From Gordius sp. MW1 (Eukaryota > Nematomorpha > Gordioida > Gordea > Gordiidae), in NCBI GenBank assembly GCA_964036665.1, contig OZ038531.1, positions 12,834,168 through 12,898,167 on the forward strand: a stretch of DNA of 64,000 bases. The letters are read 5' to 3'. The notes under the pieces are model-generated. The model was not told where the DNA came from and made no database searches. It worked only from the letters and a program-made list of their open reading frames with translations. Made by a program: the position numbers and the translations under genes. Position 1 is the first letter of the stretch. Each line of letters begins with the position of its first letter. Shown piece by piece: positions 33,658 through 45,400 of this stretch.

Positions 33658-35756
33658 GCATTATGTCCTGTTAGAATCCCGATAAGAATTTTTGCAGGGC
33701 GGAAGTTTTAGATTGCGAAAAATTAAAATTTAAGTGTTGCGTTTAGATTGTTTCAATATCGCTTTTAAGCGTGTCTCCAGTTTTTGTGAAACAAGCTCAT
33801 GCGATCGTGATTTAAAGTTAAAAATTTCTGATGACTGATCAAAAATTTTTTTTTTCGGAATTCACCTCTGATATCGAAAACTTTCATGAGGGGTTTATGG
33901 TTGAACAAAAAAATTGAAAAAATTTTGAGGTCGAAAAAAATATTTTTTTTCATATTCATTCAAAAGGGGGCTGAAAAAATCTTTGAAAGTTAGTAAATAT
34001 TCTTAGCATTATGTCCTTGTTACAATCTCGATAAAGAATTTTTGCACGGGTGAAGTTTTAGATTGAGAGAAATTAAAATTTAGGTGTTGCGTTTAGATTG
34101 TTTCAATATCGCTTTTTAAGCGTGTATCCAGTTTTTGTGAAACAAGCTCTATGCAATAGTGATTTAAAGTTAAAAATTTCTGATGACTGATCAAAAAATT
34201 TTTTTTTTCGGAATTCACCTCTGATATCGAAAACTTTCATGAGGGGTTTATGGTTGAACAAAAAAATTGAAAAAATTTTGAGGTCGAAAAAAATATTTTT
34301 TTTCATATTCATTCAAAAGGGGGCTGAAAAAATCTTTGAAAGTTAGTAAATATTCTTAACATTATGTCCTGTTAGAATCCCGATAAGAATTTTTCCACGG
34401 GGGGGAAGTTTTAGATTGCTAGAAATTAAAATTTAAGTGTTGCGTTTAGATTGTTTCAATATCGCTTTTTAAGCGTGTCTCCAGTTTTTGAGAAACAAGC
34501 TCATGCGATAGTGATTTAAAGTTAAAAATTTCTGATGACTGACCAAAAAAAAAAAATTTCGGAATTCACCTCTGATATCGAAAACTTTCATGAGGGGTTT
34601 ATGGTTGAACAAAAAAATTGAAAAAATTTTGAGGTCGAAAAAAATTTTTTTTTTCATATTCATTCAAAAGGGGGCTGAAAAAATCTTTGAAAGTTAGTAA
34701 ATATTCTTAGCATTATGTCCTTGTTACAATCTCGATAAAGAATTTTTGCACGGGTGAAGTTTTAGATTGAGAGAAATTAAAATTTACGTGTTGCGTTTAG
34801 ATTGTTTCAATATCGCTTTTTAAGCGTGTATTTGTGAAACAAGCTCTATGCAATAGTGATTTAAAGTTAAAAATTTCTGATGACTGATCAAAAAATTTTT
34901 TTTTTCGGAATTCACCTCTGATATCGAAAACTTTCATGAGGGGTTTATGGTTGAACAAAAAAATTGAAAAAATTTTGAGGTCGAAAAAAATATTTTTTTT
35001 CATATTCATTCAAAAGGGGGCTGAAAATTTTTTTGAAAGTTAGTAAATATTCTTAGCATTATGTCCTTGTTAGAATCTCGATAAGAATTTTTGCACGGGT
35101 GAAGTTTTAGAGTGAGAGAAATTAAAATTTAAGTGTTTCGTTTAGATTGTTTCAATATCGCTTTTTAAGCGTGTATCCAGTTTTTGTGAAACAAGCTCAT
35201 GCGATAGTGATTTAAAGTTAAAAATTTTTGATGACTGATCAAAAAAATTTTTTTTTTCGGAATTCACCTCTGATATCGAAAACTTTCATGAGGGGTTTAT
35301 GGTTGAACAAAAAAATTGAAAAAATTTTGAGGTCGAAAAAAATATTTTTTTTCATATTCATTCGGGGGCTGAAAAAATCTTTGAAAGTTAGTAAATATTC
35401 TTAGCATTATGTTCTTGTTAGAATCTCGATAAAGAATTTTTGCACGGGTGAAGTTTTAGATTGAGAGAAATTAAAATTTATGTGTTGCGTTTAGATTGTT
35501 TCAATATCGCTTCTTAAGCGTGTCTCCAGTTTTGTGAAACAAGCTCATGCGATCGTGATTTAAAGTTAAAAATTTCTGATGACTGATCAAAAAAATTTTT
35601 TTTTCCGGAATTCACCTCTGATATCGAAAACTTTCATGAGGGGTTTATGGTTGAACAAAAAAATTGAAAAAATTTTGAGGTCAAAAAAAATATTTTTTTT
35701 TCATATTCAATCAAAAGGGGGCTGAAAAAATCTTTGAAAGTTAGTAAATATTCTTA
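33658..35756 (+). repeat. HOR block 9, short 6-mer copy 1
   Basis: Order: A 33658, B with E-like tail 34006, F 34359, Bd 34710, I 35056, H 35404. Seven monomers (C-D-E-F-G-F-E) are missing relative to the 13-mer. The B at 34006 lacks the B tail and ends GAAAAAATCTTTGAAAG, as E does before F, so the deletion junction appears to lie in its 3' half. Confidence 0.9.
34006..34358 (+). repeat. Class B monomer with E-like tail
   Basis: Its body is B (TTACAATC, TTTAGGTGTTGCG, CTCTATGCAATAG), but its tail is GAAAAAATCTTTGAAAG and it is followed by F, which otherwise follows E or G. This fits a deletion junction in the uniform 3' half. The duplicate is at 48024. Confidence 0.75.
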
Positions 35757-37516
35757 GCATTATGTCCTGTTAGAATCCCGATAAGAATTTTTGCAGGGCG
35801 GAAGTTTTAGATTGCGAAAAATTAAAATTTAAGTGTTGCGTTTAGATTGTTTCAATATCGCTTTTAAGCGTGTCTCCAGTTTTTGTGAAACAAGCTCATG
35901 CGATCGTGATTTAAAGTTAAAAATTTCTGATGACTGATCAAAAATTTTTTTTTTCGGAATTCACCTCTGATATCGAAAACTTTCATGAGGGGTTTATGGT
36001 TGAACAAAAAAATTGAAAAAATTTTGAGGTCGAAAAAAATATTTTTTTTCATATTCATTCAAAAGGGGGCTGAAAAAATCTTTGAAAGTTAGTAAATATT
36101 CTTAGCATTATGTCCTTGTTACAATCTCGATAAAGAATTTTTGCACGGGTGAAGTTTTAGATTGAGAGAAATTAAAATTTAGGTGTTGCGTTTAGATTGT
36201 TTCAATATCGCTTTTTAAGCGTGTATCCAGTTTTTGTGAAACAAGCTCTATGCAATAGTGATTTAAAGTTAAAAATTTCTGATGACTGATCAAAAAATTT
36301 TTTTTTTCGGAATTCACCTCTGATATCGAAAACTTTCATGAGGGGTTTATGGTTGAACAAAAAAATTGAAAAAATTTTGAGGTCGAAAAAAATATTTTTT
36401 TTCATATTCATTCAAAAGGGGGCTGAAAATTTTTTTGAAAGTTAGTAAATATTCTTAGCATTATGTCCTTGTTAGAATCTCGATAAGAATTTTTCCACGG
36501 GGGGGAAGTTTTAGTTTGCGAGAAATTAAAATTTAAGTGTTGCGTTTAGATTGTTTCAATATCGCTCTTTAAGCGTCTCTCCAGTTTTAGTGAAACAAGC
36601 TCATGCGATAGTGATTTAAAGTTAAAAATTTTTGATGACTGATCAAAAATTTTTTTTTCGAAATTCACCTCTGATATCGAAAACTTTCATGAGGGGTTTA
36701 TGGTTGAACAAAAAAATTGAAAAAATTTTGAGGTCGAAAAAAATATTTTTTTTCATATTCATTCAAAAGGGGGCTGAAAAAATCATTGAAAGTTAGTAAA
36801 TATTCTTACCATTATGTCCTTGTTAGAATCTCGATAAAGAATTTTTGCACGGGTGAAGTTTTAGATTGAGAGAAATTAAAATTTATGTGTTGCGTTTAGA
36901 TTGTTTCAATATCGCTTTTTAAGCGTGTCTCCAGTTTTGTGAAACAAGCTCATGCGATCGTGATTTAAAGTTAAAAATTTCTGATGACTGATCAAAAAAA
37001 ATTTTTTTTTCGGAATTCACCTCTGATATCGAAAACTTTCATGAGGGGTTTATGGTTGAACAAAATAAAGGAAAAAATTTTGAGGTCGAAAAAAATATTT
37101 TTTTTCATATTCATTCAAAAGGGGGCTGAAAAAATCTTTGAAAGTTAGTAAATATTCTTAGCATTATGTCCTTGCTAAGAATCTCGATAAAGAATTTTTG
37201 CACGGGTGAAGTTTTAAATTGAGAGAAATTAAAATTTACGTGTTGTCGTTTAGATTGTTTCAATATCGCTTTTTAAGCGTGTATCCAGTTTTTGTGAAAC
37301 AAGCTTCATGCGATCGTGATTTAAAGTTAATAATTTTTGATGAATGATCAAAAAAATTTTTTTTTTCGGAATTCACCTCTGATATCGAAAACTTTCATGA
37401 GGGGTTTATGGTTGAACAAAAAAATTGAAAAAATTTTGAGGTCGAAAAAAATATTTTTTTTCATATTCATTCAAAAGGGGGCTGAAAAAATCTTTGAAAG
37501 TTAGTAAATATTCTTA

Positions 37517-37864
37517 ACATTATGTCCTGTTAGAATCCCGATAAGAATTTTTGCAGGGCGGAAGTTTTAGATTGCGAAAAATTAAAATTTAAGTGTTGCG
37601 TTTAGATTGTTTCAATATCGCTTTTAAGCGTGTCTCCAGTTTTTGTGAAACAAGCTCATGCGATCGTGATTTAAAGTTAAAAATTTCTGATGACTGATCA
37701 AAAATTTTTTTTTTCGGAATTCACCTCTGATATCGAAAACTTTCATGAGGGGTTTATGGTTGAACAAAAAAATTGAAAAAATTTTGAGGTCGAAAAAAAT
37801 ATTTTTTTTCATATTCATTCAAAAGGGGGCTGAAAAAATCTTTGAAAGTTAGTAAATATTCTTA
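37517..37864 (+). repeat. Hybrid monomer F/A
   Basis: It begins with the A of F (TAACATTATG) and changes to A-class sequence by GCAGGGCGGAAG. F and A share TGTTAGAATCCCGATAAG, so the switch could be anywhere in the first ~36 bp. Confidence 0.8.
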
Positions 37865-38210
37865 GCATTATGTCCTTGTTACAATCTCGATAAAGAATTT
37901 TTGCACGGGTGAAGTTTTAGATTGAGAGAAATTAAAATTTAGGTGTTGCGTTTAGATTGTTTCAATATCGCTTTTTAAGCGTGTATTTGTGAAACAAGCT
38001 CTATGCAATAGTGATTTAAAGTTAAAAATTTCTGATGACTGATCAAAAAATTTTTTTTTTCGGAATTCACCTCTGATATCGAAAACTTTCATGAGGGGTT
38101 TATGGTTGAACAAAAAAATTGAAAAAATTTTGAGGTCGAAAAAAATATTTTTTTTCATATTCATTCAAAAGGGGGCTGAAAATTTTTTTGAAAGTTAGTA
38201 AATATTCTTA
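37865..38210 (+). repeat. Hybrid monomer B/Bd
   Basis: TTTAGGTGTTGCG is the sub-lineage marker of nearby B monomers, but the GTGTATTTGTG deletion identifies Bd, and I follows as after Bd. B and Bd differ mainly by this deletion, so conversion or crossover are both possible. Confidence 0.75.
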
Positions 38211-38939
38211 GCATTATGTCCTTGTTAGAATCTCGATAAGAATTTTTGCACGGGTGAAGTTTTAGAGTGAGAGAAATTAAAATTTAAGTGTTTCGTTTAG
38301 ATTGTTTCAATATCGCTTTTTAAGCGTGTATCCAGTTTTTGTGAAACAAGCTCATGCGATAGTGATTTAAAGTTAAAAATTTTTGATGACTGATCAAAAA
38401 AATTTTTTTTTTCGGAATTCACCTCTGATATCGAAAACTTTCATGAGGGGTTTATGGTTGAACAAAAAAATTGAAAAAATTTTGAGGTCGAAAAAAATAT
38501 TTTTTTTCATATTCATTCGGGGGCTGAAAAAATCTTTGAAAGTTAGTAAATATTCTTAGCATTATGTTCTTGTTAGAATCTCGATAAAGAATTTTTGCAC
38601 GGGTGAAGTTTTAGATTGAGAGAAATTAAAATTTATGTGTTGCGTTTAGATTGTTTCAATATCGCTTCTTAAGCGTGTCTCCAGTTTTGTGAAACAAGCT
38701 CATGCGATCGTGATTTAAAGTTAAAAATTTCTGATGACTGATCAAAAAAATTTTTTTTTCCGGAATTCACCTCTGATATCGAAAACTTTCATGAGGGGTT
38801 TATGGTTGAACAAAAAAATTGAAAAAATTTTGAGGTCAAAAAAAATATTTTTTTTTCATATTCAATCAAAAGGGGGCTGAAAAAATCTTTGAAAGTTAGT
38901 AAATATTCTTAGCATTATGTCCTGTTAGAATCCCGATAA

Positions 38940-41487
38940 GAATTTTTGCAGGGCGGAAGTTTTAGATTGCGAAAAATTAAAATTTAAGTGTTGCGTTTAG
39001 ATTGTTTCAATATCGCTTTTAAGCGTGTCTCCAGTTTTTGTGAAACAAGCTCATGCGATCGTGATTTAAAGTTAAAAATTTCTGATGACTGATCAAAAAT
39101 TTTTTTTTTCGGAATTCACCTCTGATATCGAAAACTTTCATGAGGGGTTTATGGTTGAACAAAAAAATTGAAAAAATTTTGAGGTCGAAAAAAATATTTT
39201 TTTTCATATTCATTCAAAAGGGGGCTGAAAAAATCTTTGAAAGTTAGTAAATATTCTTAGCATTATGTCCTTGTTACAATCTCGATAAAGAATTTTTGCA
39301 CGGGTGAAGTTTTAGATTGAGAGAAATTAAAATTTAGGTGTTGCGTTTAGATTGTTTCAATATCGCTTTTTAAGCGTGTATCCAGTTTTTGTGAAACAAG
39401 CTCTATGCAATAGTGATTTAAAGTTAAAAATTTCTGATGACTGATCAAAAAATTTTTTTTTTCGGAATTCACCTCTGATATCGAAAACTTTCATGAGGGG
39501 TTTATGGTTGAACAAAAAAATTGAAAAAATTTTGAGGTCGAAAAAAATATTTTTTTTCATATTCATTCAAAAGGGGGCTGAAAATTTTTTTGAAAGTTAG
39601 TAAATATTCTTAGCATTATGTCCTTGTTAGAATCTCGATAAGAATTTTTCCACGGGGGGGAAGTTTTAGTTTGCGAGAAATTAAAATTTAAGTGTTGCGT
39701 TTAGATTGTTTCAATATCGCTCTTTAAGCGTCTCTCCAGTTTTAGTGAAACAAGCTCATGCGATAGTGATTTAAAGTTAAAAATTTTTGATGACTGATCA
39801 AAAATTTTTTTTTCGAAATTCACCTCTGATATCGAAAACTTTCATGAGGGGTTTATGGTTGAACAAAAAAATTGAAAAAATTTTGAGGTCGAAAAAAATA
39901 TTTTTTTTCATATTCATTCAAAAGGGGGCTGAAAAAATCATTGAAAGTTAGTAAATATTCTTAGCATTATGTCCTTGTTAGAATCTCGATAAAGAATTTT
40001 TGCACGGGTGAAGTTTTAGATTGAGAGAAATTAAAATTTATGTGTTGCGTTTAGATTGTTTCAATATCGCTTTTTAAGCGTGTCTCCAGTTTTGTGAAAC
40101 AAGCTCATGCGATCGTGATTTAAAGTTAAAAATTTCTGATGACTGATCAAAAAAAATTTTTTTTTCGGAATTCACCTCTGATATCGAAAACTTTCATGAG
40201 GGGTTTATGGTTGAACAAAATAAAGGAAAAAATTTTGAGGTCGAAAAAAATATTTTTTTTCATATTCATTCAAAAGGGGGCTGAAAAAATCTTTGAAAGT
40301 TAGTAAATATTCTTAGCATTATGTCCTTGCTAAGAATCTCGATAAAGAATTTTTGCACGGGTGAAGTTTTAAATTGAGAGAAATTAAAATTTACGTGTTG
40401 TCGTTTAGATTGTTTCAATATCGCTTTTTAAGCGTGTATCCAGTTTTTGTGAAACAAGCTTCATGCGATCGTGATTTAAAGTTAATAATTTTTGATGAAT
40501 GATCAAAAAAATTTTTTTTTTCGGAATTCACCTCTGATATCGAAAACTTTCATGAGGGGTTTATGGTTGAACAAAAAAATTGAAAAAATTTTGAGGTCGA
40601 AAAAAATATTTTTTTTCATATTCATTCAAAAGGGGGCTGAAAAAATCTTTGAAAGTTAGTAAATATTCTTAACATTATGTCCTGTTAGAATCCCGATAAG
40701 AATTTTTCCACGGGGGGGAAGTTTTAGATTGCTAGAAATTAAAATTTAAGTGTTGCGTTTAGATTGTTTCAATATCGCTTTTTAAGCGTGTCTCCAGTTT
40801 TTGAGAAACAAGCTCATGCGATAGTGATTTAAAGTTAAAAATTTCTGATGACTGACCAAAAAAAAAAAATTTCGGAATTCACCTCTGATATCGAAAACTT
40901 TCATGAGGGGTTTATAGTTGAACAAAAAAATTGAAAAAATTTTGAGGTCGAAAAAATTTTTTTTTTTCATATTCATTCAAAAGGGGGCTGAAAAAATCTT
41001 TGAAAGTTAGTAAATATTCTTAGCATTATGTCCTTGTTAGAATCTCGATAAGAATTTTTGCAGGGGGGAAGTTTTAGATTGCGAAAAATTAAAATTTAAG
41101 TGTTGCGTTTAGATTGTTTCTCGCTTTTTAAGCGTGTATCCAGTTTTTGTGAAACAAGCTCTATGCGATCGTGATTTAAAGTTAATAATTTTTGATGACT
41201 AATCAAAATTTTTTTTTCGAAATTCACCTCTGATATCGCAAACTGTCATGAGGGGTTTATGGTTGAACAAAAAAATTGAAAAAATTTTGAGGTCGAAAAA
41301 AATATTTTTTTTCATATTCATTCAAAAGGGGGCTGAAAAAATCTTTGAAAGTTAGTAAATATTCTTAACATTATGTCCTGTTAGAATCCCGATAAGAATT
41401 TTTCCACGGGGGGGAAGTTTTAGATTGCTAGAAATTAAAATTTAAGTGTTGCGTTTAGATTGTTTCAATATCGCTTTTTAAGCGTGT
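38940..41487 (+). repeat. Second intra-array duplication, copy 1 (~2.5 kb)
   Basis: A-B-C-D-E-F-G-F here matches 51915-54462 at an offset of about 12975 bp. Shared rare markers are TTTATAGTTGAAC (40913 and 53888), ATCATTGAAAG and AAGCTTCATG. Confidence 0.82.
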
Positions 41488-41712
41488 ATTTGTGAAACAA
41501 GCTCTATGCAATAGTGATTTAAAGTTAAAAATTTCTGATGACTGATCAAAAAATTTTTTTTTTCGGAATTCACCTCTGATATCGAAAACTTTCATGAGGG
41601 GTTTATGGTTGAACAAAAAAATTGAAAAAATTTTGAGGTCGAAAAAAATATTTTTTTCATATTCATTCAAAAGGGGGCTGAAAATTTTTTTGAAAGTTAG
41701 TAAATATTCTTA
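41368..41712 (+). repeat. Hybrid monomer F/Bd
   Basis: F 5' part (TAACATTATG, CCACGGGGGGGAAG, ATTGCTAGAAATT) joined to Bd (GTGTATTTGTG, CTCTATGCAATAG, 7-T run). It removes exactly F-E-F of the 13-mer. The switch also marks the left edge of the 14.02-kb-offset duplication. Confidence 0.87.
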
Positions 41713-42413
41713 GCATTATGTCCTTGTTAGAATCTCGATAAGAATTTTTGCACGGGTGAAGTTTTAGACTGAGAGAAATTAAAATTTAAGTGTTTCGTTT
41801 AGATTGTTTCAATATCGCTTTTTAAGCGTGTATCCAGTTTTTGTGAAACAAGCTCATGCGATAGTGATTTAAAGTTAAAAATTTTTGATGACTGATCAAA
41901 AAAATTTTTTTTTTCGGAATTCACCTCTGATATCGAAAACTTTCATGAGGGGTTTATGGTTGAACAAAAAAATTGAAAAAATTTTGAGGTCGAAAAAAAT
42001 ATTTTTTTTCATATTCATTCGGGGGCTGAAAAAATCTTTGAAAGTTAGTAAATATTCTTAGCATTATGTCCTTGTTAGAATCTCGATAAAGAATTTTTGC
42101 ACGGGTGAAGTTTTAGATTGAGAGAAATTAAAATTTATGTGTTGCGTTTAGATTGTTTCAATATCGCTTCTTAAGCGTGTCTCCAGTTTTGTGAAACAAG
42201 CTCATGCGATCGTGATTTAAAGTTAAAAATTTCTGATGACTGATCAAAAAAATTTTTTTTTCCGGAATTCACCTCTGATATCGAAAACTTTCATGAGGGG
42301 TTTATGGTTGAACAAAAAAATTGAAAAAATTTTGAGGTCAAAAAAAATATTTTTTTTTCATATTCAATCAAAAGGGGGCTGAAAAAATCTTTGAAAGTTA
42401 GTAAATATTCTTA

Positions 42414-45400
42414 GCATTATGTCCTGTTAGAATCCCGATAAGAATTTTTGCAGGGCGGAAGTTTTAGATTGCGAAAAATTAAAATTTAAGTGTTGCGTTT
42501 AGATTGTTTCAATATCGCTTTTAAGCGTGTCTCCAGTTTTTGTGAAACAAGCTCATGCGATCGTGATTTAAAGTTAAAAATTTCTGATGACTGATCAAAA
42601 ATTTTTTTTTTCGGAATTCACCTCTGATATCGAAAACTTTCATGAGGGGTTTATGGTTGAACAAAAAAATTGAAAAAATTTTGAGGTCGAAAAAAATATT
42701 TTTTTTCATATTCATTCAAAAGGGGGCTGAAAAAATCTTTGAAAGTTAGTAAATATTCTTAGCATTATGTCCTTGTTACAATCTCGATAAAGAATTTTTG
42801 CACGGGTGAAGTTTTAGATTGAGAGAAATTAAAATTTACGTGTTGCGTTTAGATTGTTTCAATATCGCTTTTTAAGCGTGTATCCAGTTTTTGTGAAACA
42901 AGCTCTATGCAATAGTGATTTAAAGTTAAAAATTTCTGATGACTGATCAAAAAATTTTTTTTTTCGGAATTCACCTCTGATATCGAAAACTTTCATGAGG
43001 GGTTTATGGTTGAACAAAAAAATTGAAAAAATTTTGAGGTCGAAAAAAATATTTTTTTTCATATTCATTCAAAAGGGGGCTGAAAATTTTTTTGAAAGTT
43101 AGTAAATATTCTTAGCATTATGTCCTTGTTAGAATCTCGATAAGAATTTTTCCACGGGGGGGAAGTTTTAGTTTGCGAGAAATTAAAATTTAAGTGTTGC
43201 GTTTAGATTGTTTCAATATCGCTCTTTAAGCGTCTCTCCAGTTTTAGTGAAACAAGCTCATGCGATAGTGATTTAAAGTTAAAAATTTTTGATGACTGAT
43301 CAAAAATTTTTTTTTCGAAATTCACCTCTGATATCGAAAACTTTCATGAGGGGTTTATGGTTGAACAAAAAAATTGAAAAAATTTTGAGGTCGAAAAAAA
43401 TATTTTTTTTCATATTCATTCAAAAGGGGGCTGAAAAAATCTTTGAAAGTTAGTAAATATTCTTAGCATTATGTCCTTGTTAGAATCTCGATAAAGAATT
43501 TTTGCACGGGTGAAGTTTTAGATTGAGAGAAATTAAAATTTATGTGTTGCGTTTAGATTGTTTCAATATCGCTTTTTAAGCGTGTCTCCAGTTTTGTGAA
43601 ACAAGCTCATGCGATCGTGATTTAAAGTTAAAAATTTCTGATGACTGATCAAAAAAAATTTTTTTTTCGGAATTCACCTCTGATATCGAAAACTTTCATG
43701 AGGGGTTTATGGTTGAACAAAATAAAGGAAAAAATTTTGAGGTCGAAAAAAATATTTTTTTTCATATTCATTCAAAAGGGGGCTGAAAAAATCTTTGAAA
43801 GTTAGTAAATATTCTTAGCATTATGTCCTTGCTAAGAATCTCGATAAAGAATTTTTGCACGGGTGAAGTTTTAAATTGAGAGAAATTAAAATTTACGTGT
43901 TGTCGTTTAGATTGTTTCAATATCGCTTTTTAAGCGTGTATCCAGTTTTTGTGAAACAAGCTCCATGCGATCGTGATTTAAAGTTAATAATTTTTGATGA
44001 ATGATCAAAAAAAATTTTTTTTTCGGAATTCACCTCTGATATCGAAAACTTTCATGAGGGGTTTATGGTTGAACAAAAAAATTGAAAAAATTTTGAGGTC
44101 GAAAAAAATATTTTTTTTCATATTCATTCAAAAGGGGGCTGAAAAAATCTTTGAAAGTTAGTAAATATTCTTAGCATTATGTCCTTGTTAGAATCTCGAT
44201 AAGAATTTTTGCAGGGGGGAAGTTTTAGATTGCGAAAAATTAAAATTTAAGTGTTGCGTTTAGATTGTTTCTCGCTTTTTAAGCGTGTATCCAGTTTTTG
44301 TGAAACAAGCTCTATGCGATCGTGATTTAAAGTTAATAATTTTTGATGACTAATCAAAATTTTTTTTTCGAAATTCACCTCTGATATCGCAAACTGTCAT
44401 GAGGGGTTTATGGTTGAACAAAAAAATTGAAAAAATTTTGAGGTCGAAAAAAATATTTTTTTTCATATTCATTCAAAAGGGGGCTGAAAAAATCTTTGAA
44501 AGTTAGTAAATATTCTTAACATTATGTCCTGTTAGAATCCCGATAAGAATTTTTCCACGGGGGGGAAGTTTTAGATTGCTAGAAATTAAAATTTAAGTGT
44601 TGCGTTTAGATTGTTTCAATATCGCTTTTTAAGCGTGTCTCCAGTTTTTGAGAAACAAGCTCATGCGATAGTGATTTAAAGTTAAAAATTTCTGATGACT
44701 GACCAAAAAAAAAAAATTTCGGAATTCACCTCTGATATCGAAAACTTTCATGAGGGGTTTATGGTTGAACAAAAAAATTGAAAAAATTTTGAGGTCGAAA
44801 AAATTTTTTTTTTTCATATTCATTCAAAAGGGGCCTGAAAAAATCTTTGAAAGTTAGTAAATATTCTTAGCATTATGTCCTTGCTAAGAATCTCGATAAA
44901 GAATTTTTGCACGGGTGAAGTTTTAAATTGAGAGAAATTAAAATTTACGTGTTGTCGTTTAGATTGTTTCAATATCGCTTTTTAAGCGTGTATCCAGTTT
45001 TTGTGAAACAAGCTCCATGCGATCGTGATTTAAAGTTAATAATTTTTGATGAATGATCAAAAAAATTATTTTTTTTCGGAATTCACCTCTGATATCGAAA
45101 ACTTTCATGAGGGGTTTATGGTTGAACAAAAAAATTGAAAAAATTTTGAGGTCGAAAAAAATATTTTTTTTCATATTCATTCAAAAGGGGGCTGAAAAAA
45201 TCTTTGAAAGTTAGTAAATATTCTTAGCATTATGTCCTTGTTAGAATCTCGATAAGAATTTTTGCAGGGGGGAAGTTTTAGATTGCGAAAAATTAAAATT
45301 TAAGTGTTGCGTTTAGATTGTTTCTCGCTTTTTAAGCGTGTATCCAGTTTTTGTGAAACAAGCTCTATGCGATCGTGATTTAAAGTTAATAATTTTTGAT

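Larger units (their letters stand above)
27427..37552 (+). repeat. Large intra-array duplication, copy 1 (~10.1 kb)
   Basis: From the Bd monomer at 27349 to the start of the hybrid at 37517, monomer order is the same as in 41446-51570 at an offset of 14018-14019 bp. It spans 29 or so monomers, including the odd 15-mer and short 6-mer. Shared rare markers: GGGGCCTG twice, ATTATTTTTTTTC, TTATGTTCTTG, ATCATTGAAAG and AAGCTTCATG. Edges are set by class switches and are approximate. Confidence 0.88.
35757..38911 (+). repeat. HOR block 10, 9-mer
   Basis: Order: A 35757, B 36105, C 36458, D 36809, E 37161, F/A hybrid 37517, B/Bd hybrid 37865, I 38211, H 38559. C ends with ATCATTGAAAG (36782), a marker seen again at 39937, 50800 and 52912. 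The D at 36809 begins CCATTATG, unique in the window. Confidence 0.9.
38912..42413 (+). repeat. HOR block 11, 10-mer
   Basis: Order: A 38912, B 39260, C 39613, D 39964, E 40316, F 40672, G 41023, F/Bd hybrid 41368, I 41713, H 42061. The F/Bd hybrid replaces F-E-F-Bd of the 13-mer, an exact three-monomer deletion. The F at 40672 has TTTATAGTTGAAC, found elsewhere only in the F at 53647. Confidence 0.9.
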
